DNA from: G963662905 sp963676415
GTDB lineage: Bacteria > Bacteroidota > Bacteroidia > Bacteroidales > WRLA01
Reading direction: 5' to 3'
Assembly (NCBI GenBank): GCA_963676415.1
Contig: OY781097.1
Location: forward strand, 3,844,001 to 3,908,000
Length of the DNA: 64,000 bases
A model generated the notes under the pieces. The model searched no databases. It had not been told where the DNA came from and was given only the letters and a program-made list of their open reading frames with translations. The position numbers and the translations under genes are program-made. Shown here piece by piece: positions 51,351 through 61,423 of the stretch (positions within the stretch are counted from its first letter, which is position 1; each line of letters starts with the position of its first letter).

Positions 51351-54300
51351 CTAAAAAAGCTTCTCGATAATATCCAGCAATTCCTGCTTTTTAATCGGTT
51401 TGGCAATATAATCATCAAAGCCACTTTTTATTAATTTCTCGCGATCATAAGCCATAGCATGTGCCGTTTGGGCAATCACAGGTACATCCGGATTGATTTC
51501 CTTGATTTGCTCCATGGCTTCAATCCCGCTCATTTTGGGCAGTCGGATGTCCATAAGTACCAAATCGGGTTGTTCAGCACGGAAATTTTTAATTGCCTCC
51601 AAACCTGTTTCTGCTCTTATTATCCTATAGTTCAATTTTTTAAGATACTGTCGCAGCAAAAGGAAATTTGAATCAACATCTTCTACGATAAGAATTGATT
51701 TGTTCATTGTTTCCGATGTATTTTGCACGATTTGTTCTGATTCTTTCGGAGCAGAATGAGCAAAAGGGAGTGCTATTTCAAATCGGGTGCCCTGTTCTGA
51801 TTTGGTTTCAAAGCTTATGCGGCCACCAATAATGTGGGCAATTTCACTGACAATAAAAAGTCCCAGGCCAAGACCGGACAGTTGTTGCTCAGATGCATCA
51901 TCATCGGAATAAAAACGTTCGAAAAGGTTTTTTCGTCGGTCTTCCCTGATGCCTGAGCCGGTATCCTGCACATAAAAACAGATGTCTTTTTCTTTGATTT
52001 TGTAGCCTAATTCAATATAGCCTTTATTTGTATGACGTATGGCATTATTAAGTAAATTGCTCATCATCTGACGGATACGTGAAGCATCGGAAATCATAAT
52101 ATCCTGGCCGTCTTGGCGGGCGCAATGATAGAGCAGCCTGATGTTTTTCTGGCGCAGACTATTGTCATAAGAATAATCTTTATGCAGGCTGCGGATGGTT
52201 TCATTTACAGAAAAGGCCTGTGGGGTAATTTCCAGCTTTCCTGATTCAAGCAAACTCACATCAATAATATCATTGAGGATGCCCTGCAGGCGGTTGGCGT
52301 TGGATATGATCATATCTGCCTGATCCTTACTTGTCTGATCTTCCAATTCAGATTTAAGGACTTCGGCAAAGCCTAAAACGGCATTCATTGGCGTACGCAG
52401 TTCATGACCGATATTTGCCAGGAAATTTGTTTTCAGGCGATCACTTTCCTGTGCATGAATTTTTGCTCTAATCAGTTCATTTTCAGTTTCTTTCTGACTA
52501 CTGATATCGCTAAGCACAACAATATAGTTTATGAGCTTGCCTTGCTCATTTCGAACGCTGAATGAACGGTGCCAAATCCACTTAGTCTTATTATCAGGCA
52601 TACAAAAGCGGTATTGCAAACTTAGCTTACCGGTTTCCTGAAAATCATGGCTGTTTAATTTGCGTTTCAGTTCGGGTTGGTCGGCTTCATGTACAATTTT
52701 TTGAAGCAGATGTGGCTCATTTTGAAATTCTTCATACGTAAGGCCTGTAATATGCAGCGTTGCAGGATTGGCAAAGCTAAGTTGCCCTTTTTCATCGTAT
52801 AAAATTACGGCATCTTCTGTATTTTCAATGAGCCTTCGTAGTTTTTCTTCACTTTCGCCCAGCACACGATAGGCATCAATTCGCTCTTCTTCCAGGCTAA
52901 TGGCTTTGGCGAGTGTGGAGATAATATGAATTTCCAGATCAGAAAACTTTCTTTCATTTACATCAACGATACACAGGCTTCCTATCGCTTTGTTTTTGAG
53001 CTGAACAGGATATCCCAAATATGATTTCAGATTGTATTTCAATACATTGGGATCGCTGTCTTTATAAACCGTATCCAGCAGGTTTTCAATGGCAACGGGT
53101 TTGTTAAAACCTTTAATTGCTGCCTCATAGCAAATATGTCCCAGTGGCCTGCCGGAGCGGTCGAGATCGGGCGGCGCCATATGATCGGCCCAGGTTACCA
53201 ATGATTTGTCCTCATCATCAAGACGGTTATAAAACGAACATGCGCCATTGAGCAATTCGTGCGTTTGCTTCAGAATCAAATCGATATTTTCCTGTGGGTT
53301 TGATCCTATTTGGAGAAAAACATCATTCAATTTCTGGATTTTTTTCTCTGTATCGTCAAGCTGGCTGATGTCTTCAACGATACCAACGCCACCAAATACC
53401 TGATTATCATTATCAAAAATCGGGTTAAAATAAACACGTACAGGTGTTGCTTTATCGGCAGTAAGGCTTTTGTATGTACCTTTATATACACTCATTTCAC
53501 CATTGAGGCATTTTTTTAATGCGTTTAAAAGGTCTTTATCTTTTAAACGTTCCATCATGCCAAAATTCAGCAAGGATTCTTTATCGGAGCCAACCATATC
53601 GACAAAAAGCTGGTTCATTTCAATAATTTTGCCATTTTTAGTATATGAAAATATGCCTAGAGGGCTGTTGTCAACAATTTGTTGGTACTTTTTACTGCCG
53701 ATATATATTTGTTCCTTCAGCTGATTTAATTCCCTGATGTGCTTGCTTTGCTCAAGATATTCATTACGAAACAGGTTAATCATCTCAATAACAGTTTCAA
53801 CAGAGTGTGAAACTTTGTTTAGATGGTTGCGTTCGTTATCATCCATACTGTTTTGTATAGTGTATTTGCCAAGCAAAATATAACCATAGGATTTATTTTT
53901 GTGTTCGAGTTTATGAATTTGAAAATTATCCCGAAACTCAGATGATCGGTTCGTGAGTGCTTCGGCTTCCTCCAATGGCAAGTTTTGTTTTTCGTCGAAC
54001 AAACAATTGGTTTCCAGATAATAGGAGCAATTTTCTTTCAGGCAAAATTTTTCTTTATCCCGAATGGCATGTACAGCTTCTCCATTGCTAAGCCTGATTT
54101 GTGCCGGGATGCCCGAAATCAGGTAAACCGATTCCATGATTTTTTCCAAATAGTCGCGGCCAACAAACTCAGCAAATCTCCATTCTTCAGCAGAATCCGT
54201 TTTTTCCTGTAACCGAAGCGGGTACAATCCCATAGTTTCAGGGAAAGCTTTAAGCTTATAAACTGATTTACTGTGCTTTAAAGTAAATGTCTGCGCTTTG

Positions 54301-54476
54301 GTGTCAGATGTTAACTCATTCACCAAAATATTCTCAATTTTGTTAATTAACTCTTTGTCAGTATATTTAGGAGCAAAATCAATTTGCAAGAGTGTCCTTT
54401 TCAACGCATTCCAAAACATAAGTTCCTCTTTTGGAACGCCCATTGACTGCATCAAGACCCTTAATTCATTTATCAT
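51351..54476 (-). CDS. Hybrid histidine kinase (PocR-like/PAS/GAF/PAS/HisKA/HATPase/REC)
   Basis: 1041 residues, cytoplasmic. The N-terminal region (about 100-240) holds a PocR-type sensor pattern with cysteines at 145, 150 and 158. Next come PAS (about 263-378), GAF (about 385-530, FYNRLDDED... CIVDV), and a second PAS (about 545-665). HisKA has His691 in NIGHELRTPMNA, the HATPase domain carries NLLNNAIRHTN and GLGLGLFIV, and a C-terminal receiver has Asp976 in VLMDIRLPKMSG. It is predicted to integrate ligand and redox signals and relay phosphate internally. No output protein is adjacent. Confidence 0.9.
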   Translation of the reverse strand: MINELRVLMQSMGVPKEELMFWNALKRTLLQIDFAPKYTDKELINKIENILVNELTSDTKAQTFTLKHSKSVYKLKAFPETMGLYPLRLQEKTDSAEEWRFAEFVGRDYLEKIMESVYLISGIPAQIRLSNGEAVHAIRDKEKFCLKENCSYYLETNCLFDEKQNLPLEEAEALTNRSSEFRDNFQIHKLEHKNKSYGYILLGKYTIQNSMDDNERNHLNKVSHSVETVIEMINLFRNEYLEQSKHIRELNQLKEQIYIGSKKYQQIVDNSPLGIFSYTKNGKIIEMNQLFVDMVGSDKESLLNFGMMERLKDKDLLNALKKCLNGEMSVYKGTYKSLTADKATPVRVYFNPIFDNDNQVFGGVGIVEDISQLDDTEKKIQKLNDVFLQIGSNPQENIDLILKQTHELLNGACSFYNRLDDEDKSLVTWADHMAPPDLDRSGRPLGHICYEAAIKGFNKPVAIENLLDTVYKDSDPNVLKYNLKSYLGYPVQLKNKAIGSLCIVDVNERKFSDLEIHIISTLAKAISLEEERIDAYRVLGESEEKLRRLIENTEDAVILYDEKGQLSFANPATLHITGLTYEEFQNEPHLLQKIVHEADQPELKRKLNSHDFQETGKLSLQYRFCMPDNKTKWIWHRSFSVRNEQGKLINYIVVLSDISSQKETENELIRAKIHAQESDRLKTNFLANIGHELRTPMNAVLGFAEVLKSELEDQTSKDQADMIISNANRLQGILNDIIDVSLLESGKLEITPQAFSVNETIRSLHKDYSYDNSLRQKNIRLLYHCARQDGQDIMISDASRIRQMMSNLLNNAIRHTNKGYIELGYKIKEKDICFYVQDTGSGIREDRRKNLFERFYSDDDASEQQLSGLGLGLFIVSEIAHIIGGRISFETKSEQGTRFEIALPFAHSAPKESEQIVQNTSETMNKSILIVEDVDSNFLLLRQYLKKLNYRIIRAETGLEAIKNFRAEQPDLVLMDIRLPKMSGIEAMEQIKEINPDVPVIAQTAHAMAYDREKLIKSGFDDYIAKPIKKQELLDIIEKLF

Positions 54477-54636
54477 AATGCCAGGCTGTATTATCGTTTG
54501 AGCACTAAATTAAGAAAATTTAAGTAGTTCATCAAGATGCATACTTATTTTTATACAGCCCGATTGTGGATAAATAGAGTTCATCAAATTATTGGTTTGG
54601 GAAATCCTCAATTTCGTAAATTGCCGGAAAAAAAAG

Positions 54637-55590
54637 ATGAATCAAGCAAATCAAATATACCAGGCGCCGATGCAAAGCCTTTTTGATGTACATATGAGAG
54701 GGCTGTACTCAAAACATTTTAAGGGAATTGACCTGTTTTTCACGCCCTGGATCCGCAATTCGAAAAAGAATTTTGCCCGCAAATTCGAAAAGGAAATCAA
54801 TAGCGAACTCAATATTGCACAGCCGCTTTGCCCGCAAATTGTCACATCAAATGCGCAGGAATTTCTTGAAATGTCTCATTTGCTCCATCAAAAAGGCTTT
54901 GCTACATTGAACTGGAACCTGGGTTGTCCCTACCCTATGCTCACAAAAAAGGGACTGGCTGCCGGACTGCTGCCCCACCCGGATGAAATTTGCGAAATCC
55001 TGGATGAAGTAATGCAAAAAACCAAATGTGCGCTCAGCTTGAAAGTACGTTCCGGTTTGCATGATGCAGAAGAGCTACGAAACCTGCTGCCTTTGCTGGA
55101 TCAATATCCGCTGGAGGAAATCATCATCCATCCACGTACTGCCGATCAAATGTACAAAGGCAAAGCCTCGCCTGAAGATTTTTCTGAATTTCAGAAACTC
55201 ACCAAACACGATTTGGTTTATAATGGTGATATTGTTCATTATCCGGATTTCCTAAAACTTCAAAAGCAATTTCCTACGATAAATAAATGGATGATCGGGC
55301 GTGGGCTCCTGATCAACCCTTTTCTACCGGAAATGATAAAAGCCAATACGGATCAGTTGCCTGAAAACAGTCAGATACGGCTTGAAGAATTTCTTATGGA
55401 CAGCTTTGAGTTTTATTTGGAACGATATAATGGCTATCATCATATTCACTTAAAAATGATTGCTTTATGGGAATATTTATCGCAATCCTGTACCGATCCG
55501 CATAAAGCTTTGAAAGCGGTAAAAAAAGCAAACAATGAAGCAGCCTACCGGAAGGCTGTTCAGTATAATTTGCAGATCCTGAACGTTTAG
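54637..55590 (+). CDS. dus: tRNA-dihydrouridine synthase
   Basis: 317 residues from the ATG at 54637 (MNQANQIYQAPMQS); the frame opens at 54592. YQAPMQSL binds FMN, LNWNLGCPYPMLTKKGLAAGLL carries the catalytic Cys and the conserved Asn, and LKVRSG and IHPRTADQMYKG complete the Dus signature. It reduces uridine in tRNA D-loops with NADPH. The exact subgroup (DusB-like or DusC-like) cannot be set by eye. Confidence 0.9.
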   Translation: MNQANQIYQAPMQSLFDVHMRGLYSKHFKGIDLFFTPWIRNSKKNFARKFEKEINSELNIAQPLCPQIVTSNAQEFLEMSHLLHQKGFATLNWNLGCPYPMLTKKGLAAGLLPHPDEICEILDEVMQKTKCALSLKVRSGLHDAEELRNLLPLLDQYPLEEIIIHPRTADQMYKGKASPEDFSEFQKLTKHDLVYNGDIVHYPDFLKLQKQFPTINKWMIGRGLLINPFLPEMIKANTDQLPENSQIRLEEFLMDSFEFYLERYNGYHHIHLKMIALWEYLSQSCTDPHKALKAVKKANNEAAYRKAVQYNLQILNV

Positions 55591-55672
55591 GTGGCCTGTT
55601 TTGAACATTTCAAAACTACTGACGCCTCAATAAAAAAACATTTTATTTTTCCTGATTTATAAAAATTCTGTT

Positions 55673-55680
55673 TATATTTG
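55673..55680 (+). promoter_or_regulatory. -7 element of the small T9SS gene pair
   Basis: TATATTTG matches TAnnTTTG exactly, 57 bases before the preferred start at 55738. A -33 TTG at normal distance is not seen. Confidence 0.45.
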
Positions 55681-55737
55681 AAGCTGAAATCCATTGTATT
55701 ATTGATTTTAGCAAGTAGAACCTTTATAAGTCGAAAC

Positions 55738-56610
55738 ATGAAGAAAATACGCGTATTTTTTATTTTGGCATTCATTGTCAATAGTTCTACTGCACAGAAT
55801 ATATTGAATAATAGTAATTTATGGAATGTCGTTACAGAATTGAATTTCGGGGCAAAGAACACCATAAGCTACCGGTTTTCCGGTGATACAACGATAAATG
55901 GCCTCATTTACAGCAAGCTCTACGAAAGTGAAGCAAATTCACCCACAAACTGGCATTATTACAGTGCATGGAGAGAAGACGGATTGGGCAAAGTTTATCA
56001 AAAACTCCGCTTTGATTATGCACAGCAGGAAGAACTTGTTTATGATTTTTCAATGGAAGCCGGTGATACGGTTGTCACTGTATTTCACGGGACATCAACG
56101 CAATTTTACTGTGATTCCATCGATTTTGCAGAAATGCTGGACGGCACTTTGCGCAAACGGCAGTTTATGAGCGATCAATATGGCTATCACGAAGTTTGGG
56201 TTCAAGGAATCGGCTGCCTGTTCGGATTGCCATTTTCTTCTTTTCAGTCGCATATTTTTGATTATTGGTACACATTAAACTGCTTCAGCACAGATAATGA
56301 GCTGATTTACAAAAATACTCATCTGAGTGATGATTGTTATTTTAACACAGTAGGGATTGAAGCGCAACCGAATATGGGCATTAAGCTGCTCAGCCCCAAC
56401 CCTGTTCAAGGTGAAATCAGGATATCTAACCCCAATCAATCATCGGTTTTTGTGTCGCTTACAGACGCCCGTGGCCTGATGGTTTTTTCGACTAATGATC
56501 ACAAATCGTTTATTGAGATCAGTTGCAAAGAACTGTCTTCCGGTTTTTATTTCCTTCGTATTTATAGTAAGGATAAATTACTGTACTACAGAAAATTAAT
56601 CAAATTATAG
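55738..56610 (+). CDS. Secreted protein with T9SS type A sorting domain
   Basis: 290 residues from the ATG at 55738 (MKKIRVFFILAFIVNSSTAQ); the frame opens upstream. The signal peptide is followed by about 180 residues of beta-rich sequence with paired cysteines (FYCDSIDF, LNCFSTD, HLSDDCYF) that I do not recognise. The last 75 residues (LLSPNPVQGEIRISN... FYFLRIYSKDKLLYYRKLIKL) are a type A T9SS sorting tail. It is exported and cell-surface attached. The next gene is of the same kind, five bases away. Confidence 0.8.
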   Translation: MKKIRVFFILAFIVNSSTAQNILNNSNLWNVVTELNFGAKNTISYRFSGDTTINGLIYSKLYESEANSPTNWHYYSAWREDGLGKVYQKLRFDYAQQEELVYDFSMEAGDTVVTVFHGTSTQFYCDSIDFAEMLDGTLRKRQFMSDQYGYHEVWVQGIGCLFGLPFSSFQSHIFDYWYTLNCFSTDNELIYKNTHLSDDCYFNTVGIEAQPNMGIKLLSPNPVQGEIRISNPNQSSVFVSLTDARGLMVFSTNDHKSFIEISCKELSSGFYFLRIYSKDKLLYYRKLIKL

Positions 56611-56615
56611 ATATT

Positions 56616-57233
56616 ATGAAACGTATCCTAACCATAATCGTATTTTTTACTTTATACTATACTGCACAGGCCCAACTCAACCCGATTAGAGACCTGCATT
56701 TCAGACATTGGTACGAATGTCCCAATAATTTTTACACGCTGAACTGGCTGCCTCCCGAGCCATCCGCCGACAGTTTGATTGGCTATAATATTTACCGATC
56801 GACATTAGACGGATATACTGAACTCTATCAGTTTCAAACGAAAACGGAATTATACTGTGCTCCGGGCGCTTGCGTTGACTCCCTTGATTTTTTATGCTTT
56901 TTGAACTGCGAACCTTTTGAAATTTTTGTAACAGCAGTTTATAATGGTGGTCGCGAATCGGATTATGACACAACAGCTTTTTGCTTTGGGTTTGCCATTG
57001 GGGTAGAAGAGCTTGATAAAACTGCAGACATCCTTTATCATCCCTCTTTGAAGCAATTGGAAATAAAATCCACAAATGTCCATGGGATTGAACTCTACGA
57101 TATAAGTGGAAAACGGGTATATTCTGCAAATCAGGGAAATGTCCATTATTTCTCACATCTGCCAAAAGGGTTTTATATACTGCGATATTCGCAGGGCCAT
57201 GGGCATATTTCCAAAAAACTAACAATAAAATAA
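56616..57233 (+). CDS. Fibronectin type III-like protein with T9SS sorting tail
   Basis: 205 residues. The signal peptide ends YYTAQAQ. The middle (about 25-125) is one FN3-like module with LNWLPPEP and IGYNIYRSTLDGYTELYQF and closing ITVAVYN-like strand FVTAVYNGGRESDYDT. The final 70 residues (GIELYDISGKRVYSAN... PKGFYILRY) form a type A T9SS sorting domain. It is cotranscribed with the preceding secreted protein and may be its surface partner. Confidence 0.75.
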   Translation: MKRILTIIVFFTLYYTAQAQLNPIRDLHFRHWYECPNNFYTLNWLPPEPSADSLIGYNIYRSTLDGYTELYQFQTKTELYCAPGACVDSLDFLCFLNCEPFEIFVTAVYNGGRESDYDTTAFCFGFAIGVEELDKTADILYHPSLKQLEIKSTNVHGIELYDISGKRVYSANQGNVHYFSHLPKGFYILRYSQGHGHISKKLTIK

Positions 57234-57318
57234 CCTATAATTAAAATTTTCCAAACCTTTTTGTATATTGCACGTTCAAAGTATTCACTACTACCAACCA
57301 TTACTTAACCAAAACCAA

Positions 57319-57346
57319 AAAAGCCATCCTTTGCGGGATGGCTTTT
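57319..57346 (-). terminator. Terminator of the S9 peptidase gene
   Basis: AAAAGCCATCC (57319-57329) and GGATGGCTTTT (57336-57346) form an 11-bp stem with a 6-base loop. On the minus strand it is followed by a T-run, as expected after the peptidase stop; it could also act for the plus-strand T9SS pair. Confidence 0.85.
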
Positions 57347-57366
57347 GATTTACAGGGTTTTCAATA

Positions 57367-59478
57367 TTATTTTAACCAGCGGTCGAGCCACTCTTTAAAG
57401 GCACGTTGCCACAAGATTCCGTTTTGCGGTTGCAATACCCAATGGTTTTCATCGGGGAAAAACAGGAATTCCGCAGGGACATCGCGCAGCACAGCCGCAT
57501 TAAAAGCGCTCATGCCTTGTGTATAAGCAATGCGGTAATCCAGCTCACCATGGATAATCAAAATGGGCGTATCCCATTTATCCACAAATTTATGCGGGCT
57601 GTTGGCATAGGAACGTTGCGCTATTTTATTGTTTTTTTCCCAGAAAGCGCCACCAAGATCCCAGTTTACAAACCACATCTCTTCGGTTTCTAAGTATTGT
57701 GATTCGAGGTTGAACATACCGTCATGCGCAATAAATGCTTTGAAAAGACCATCATGGTGGCCGGCCAGCCAGAATACAGAAAAACCGCCATAGCTCGCTC
57801 CTACGGCACCCAAACGGTTTTCATCCACCCAGCTTTCCTGCTTCACATTGTTGATTGCCGAGAAATAATCCTTCATATTTTGTCCGCCATAATCGCCGGA
57901 AATCTGCTCATTCCATTCCTGACCAAATCCCGGTAATCCGCGACGGTTTGGCGCCACAACCACATATCCGTTGGCTGCCATCATCTGGAAATTCCAGCGA
58001 TATGACCAAAACTGGCTCACAGTGCCCTGCGGTCCGCCCTGGCAATACAGCAATGCAGGATATTCCTTGCTTTCATCAAAGCCCGGAGGCAAAATTACCC
58101 ACACCAGCATATCTTTATGGTCGGTTGTTTTTACCCAACGTTTGGTAACTTTGGCAAGTTCAAGCTGATCAAGCAGATGTTTGTTCTCAAACGATAGTTC
58201 TTTTGATGCACCACTTTGCGGATTTACAGAATAAATCTCGGCAGGTTTTGACATACTGACGCGGGTAGTGATAATCTGGTCCCCGGCCAGGATCAATGAT
58301 TGATAATTATGAATTCCATCTGTTACCCTGCGGAATTTTCCATCAACCAAATTAAGCTGGAAAATCTCATCAGTAGCCTGGATGTCACTGATAAACCAAA
58401 TGGATTTTCCATCGGCAGACCAATTGAGCCCGTGCGCATTCTGATCCCAGCCTTCACTCATATCCTTTTTCTCACCTGTGGCCATGTCCATGACGAACAG
58501 ACGCACTTTATCTGCTTCATAACCATCGCGTTCCATGCTTTCCCAGGCCATTTTGCTGCCATCGGGCGAGAAAACCGGAGCCACATCATAACCCATCATG
58601 CCGGGCGTCAGGTTTTTGGTTTTTCCACTGGCAATATTATAAAGGTATATATCGCTGTTTGTACTGAGCGAATAGGCTTTCCCTTCCAGTTTGCGGCAGG
58701 TATATGCAATGTTTTTGCTGTCGGGCGTCCAGTTGATCTGTTCCATCCCGCCAAAAGGCGCCAGTGGCGATTCCCAGGGTTCCCCTTCCATGATGTCTTT
58801 GGCGTTTGTTACTTGTCCGTTTGCATAATCGGCCACAAAAACATGGCTGTAATGATCTACCCAATGATCCCAGTGGCGGTACATCAGGTCGTCCATAATA
58901 CGTCCGGTGGTTTTGTCCAGACCTTCATAAAGCTTCTGCATAGGTTTTTGCACGGGCACATCACTAATAAACAAGACCTGATTTCCATCAGGCGAAATTT
59001 TAAATCCGCCCATACCATTGGTCACATGGCTGATTTGTGTTTTTTCACTGCCATCAATTTTCATGCGGAACATCTGCAAGCCATCATCGGCAGCAGCCAA
59101 AAAGGCTATTGTTTCATTATCAAGCCAAAGGGCATTATACTCCCCTCCTGCTGTTTGGGTCAACTGCTTTTTGTTGTTCCCATCAATGTCCATGATGAAG
59201 AGTTCACGATTGCTTTTGTTCTTTTCAACACTGTAGTACGATACGCCATACAGCAATTTTTTGCCATCCGGCGATAGCTGAACATCACCCAGGCGCCCAA
59301 AAGCCCAAAGCACTTCCGGTGTCATAATTTTGGAATTCAGTTTAAGTTCATTTTTCCCGATGATGTTTTCTGTGGTTGCCTGTTCCTGTTCATTTTGCTG
59401 ACAGGAGGTAAATGCAGCCAGCAAAATGAAACTGAGCAGCATGGGTACAATACCCGTCCAATATTTTTTGTGTGTCAT
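57367..59478 (-). CDS. S9 family peptidase lipoprotein (DPP4/acylaminoacyl-peptidase type)
   Basis: 703 residues from the ATG at 59478 (MTHKKYWTGIVPML). The lipoprotein Cys is in LAAFTSCQQN. A WD40-like TolB propeller fills about 50-420 (GRLGDVQLSPDGKKLLYGVSY, NALWLDNETIAF), followed by the hydrolase domain with nucleophile GASYGGF, Asp in IIHGELDYRI and His in DENHWV. It cleaves short peptides, often after proline, on the periplasmic side. It is opposite in strand to the small T9SS pair. Confidence 0.9.
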   Translation of the reverse strand: MTHKKYWTGIVPMLLSFILLAAFTSCQQNEQEQATTENIIGKNELKLNSKIMTPEVLWAFGRLGDVQLSPDGKKLLYGVSYYSVEKNKSNRELFIMDIDGNNKKQLTQTAGGEYNALWLDNETIAFLAAADDGLQMFRMKIDGSEKTQISHVTNGMGGFKISPDGNQVLFISDVPVQKPMQKLYEGLDKTTGRIMDDLMYRHWDHWVDHYSHVFVADYANGQVTNAKDIMEGEPWESPLAPFGGMEQINWTPDSKNIAYTCRKLEGKAYSLSTNSDIYLYNIASGKTKNLTPGMMGYDVAPVFSPDGSKMAWESMERDGYEADKVRLFVMDMATGEKKDMSEGWDQNAHGLNWSADGKSIWFISDIQATDEIFQLNLVDGKFRRVTDGIHNYQSLILAGDQIITTRVSMSKPAEIYSVNPQSGASKELSFENKHLLDQLELAKVTKRWVKTTDHKDMLVWVILPPGFDESKEYPALLYCQGGPQGTVSQFWSYRWNFQMMAANGYVVVAPNRRGLPGFGQEWNEQISGDYGGQNMKDYFSAINNVKQESWVDENRLGAVGASYGGFSVFWLAGHHDGLFKAFIAHDGMFNLESQYLETEEMWFVNWDLGGAFWEKNNKIAQRSYANSPHKFVDKWDTPILIIHGELDYRIAYTQGMSAFNAAVLRDVPAEFLFFPDENHWVLQPQNGILWQRAFKEWLDRWLK

Positions 59479-59593
59479 ACGAAGATTTTTAACATTATTT
59501 CCAGCGAATTTATAAAAAAACATAGAAAAGCTTATCACGTATATCTATTTTTTGTATTTTCGTAAAAATTGAAACGATTAACCCCCTTTTATA

Positions 59594-61381
59594 ATGAAAC
59601 AGGATAAGCTGTCATTCCTAAATTTAATCCGCGAAGCGGCTATCACTATTAATAAACATGAAGCTATCGTGTTTTGTAATGATGAATTTTTAAAGAGGAC
59701 TGAATATACACTTCCCGAAATAAAGCAATATTATTTCAATGATATATTTCAAATACATGAAGCAGTATCTATTTCTGATCATGGCACGGGCATACTTATT
59801 TTAGCCAATGATGACGAAATAAACACTACATTCAAACGAGAAGAAATTGCGGATTCTGATCTCCGCATCATTGTTTTTCAGGAAGATTTCGTTTCACAAA
59901 ATACTGATAATAAAGCTACTGACCTTAGTTACTCATCTTCATTTTTATTGTTTGCCGACCAAATAATTGAACGCATTCCTTATGCTTCCGTATTGCTCGA
60001 CCATCAATGCAAAATAATTGCCGTTAATAAATCATACCGCAGTTTACTCACTGGAATCAGTAGTTTTAAAGGGCGTTATCTGAAGGAAATCAACAATAAA
60101 TCAACTACTTATCTTCCCGACTTAAGCCTTCAATGCAAAAACAGTAAAAAGAAAGTATCAATTTCTTATCATCACTCATCCACCGGATTAACACATCCCG
60201 TGGATAGTTTTTGTGAGCCTGTGTTTATCGATGGCTGCAAGGAAATTTATATTCATTCTTGGAAAATCAGTAAGTTGAATATTGAATTGCTGGCAGAGGA
60301 TTATATCGGTTTACGCAAATCCGGAGTCCACCTCACTGTGCGCCTAAATGAATCTGGAATGATTATCGATTTCCCCTCTTCGATGGAAAACCTGACTTCC
60401 ATCAGGTCGCGCTTTATGCTGCTCCATCCTTTCAATGAGCTTCTAAACCGACCGGATACAGCAATTTTTAATTATTATCTGGAAAACATCAAAGACCCTC
60501 CGGCAATGTTTGCTATGGAATTAAACATTCGTTCAGGCACTTCTTCGGTTCCTTGCTGGTGGGAGTTTATCAGCTTTCAGGAAAACAATAAAGTCAATAT
60601 TTTGGGCATTGGAAGAAATATCAGTAATGAAAAACTATTGCAGTCAGAATTGGATCGGATCAGACAAACAGAGTCAAAGAGACAGTTTGAAAATATAGCA
60701 AATTCCATAAAGGATAACGACCTCTGTCTTGCTATTACCCACGAAACGGAAAAACAATTCATTCAATTCAGCAAATGGTTCCGGCAGCCCATTACTGCCA
60801 TAGGCCTTCTGGCTGATAATCTGTATTATAAGCTGGACAATGATACTGAAATAAATAAAAAGGAATTTAAGCTGTTTTTCGATAAAATTAATAATGCAAT
60901 TTCAGAAGCCAATTCCCTCATTACAGACATCGGGAACTTAAACAATAATGAGCCAGGACAAGAGCCTACGGAAGTACTTTATGTTTTAAACAAAACAATA
61001 AAATATTTACATACAAGGATCCCTTCTTTAAAAATCAGTTATAGCGGGAAGAGCAATAAAAATGTCAGGTCAGAAATACCGATGTATGATTTGGCCAAAA
61101 TATTTCAGAATATAATTCAGGCAATTTCCATCAATGATGACAAAACTTTCCTTCAAGAAACAAAGGAAATTTCAATTAAAATGGAACAGGAAAGCAATAT
61201 CTTAACACTTGGTTTTTCTTGTGCGGCAAAACAACTAAGTAAGCTTTCACGTATTTTTCTTGGGCGGGCGATTCATCTCACGAAAAAATGTGAATGTGGC
61301 CGTATCTATGAAAAAAAGGACGGCAACACCTTGTACATACTATTCAAATTCACTATTTTTACCACAGCAAATGACTATTGA
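59594..61381 (+). CDS. Degenerate PAS histidine kinase-like protein
   Basis: 595 residues, no membrane helix. The N-terminal PAS-like segments (about 10-100, 120-225, 240-345) are followed by a kinase-like core. The H-box region reads FSKWFRQPITAIG (392-404), where the intact neighbour has HQWRQPLNSIG; the phospho-accepting His is replaced by Lys394. The N-box reads FQNIIQAISIN, and the glycine-rich G-boxes of the ATP lid are absent. It cannot autophosphorylate by this reading and may act as a sensor or inhibitor for the downstream kinase, 42 bases away. Confidence 0.72.
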   Translation: MKQDKLSFLNLIREAAITINKHEAIVFCNDEFLKRTEYTLPEIKQYYFNDIFQIHEAVSISDHGTGILILANDDEINTTFKREEIADSDLRIIVFQEDFVSQNTDNKATDLSYSSSFLLFADQIIERIPYASVLLDHQCKIIAVNKSYRSLLTGISSFKGRYLKEINNKSTTYLPDLSLQCKNSKKKVSISYHHSSTGLTHPVDSFCEPVFIDGCKEIYIHSWKISKLNIELLAEDYIGLRKSGVHLTVRLNESGMIIDFPSSMENLTSIRSRFMLLHPFNELLNRPDTAIFNYYLENIKDPPAMFAMELNIRSGTSSVPCWWEFISFQENNKVNILGIGRNISNEKLLQSELDRIRQTESKRQFENIANSIKDNDLCLAITHETEKQFIQFSKWFRQPITAIGLLADNLYYKLDNDTEINKKEFKLFFDKINNAISEANSLITDIGNLNNNEPGQEPTEVLYVLNKTIKYLHTRIPSLKISYSGKSNKNVRSEIPMYDLAKIFQNIIQAISINDDKTFLQETKEISIKMEQESNILTLGFSCAAKQLSKLSRIFLGRAIHLTKKCECGRIYEKKDGNTLYILFKFTIFTTANDY

Positions 61382-61423
61382 GCCCATTGCACATGATAAA
61401 ATGCTGAACAAAACAAGCAGCCT

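Noticed and set aside
58300..59277. Plus-strand ORF of 325 residues opposite the S9 peptidase
   Set aside because: It is the antisense frame of a gene with a full family match; the antisense product has no recognisable domain.
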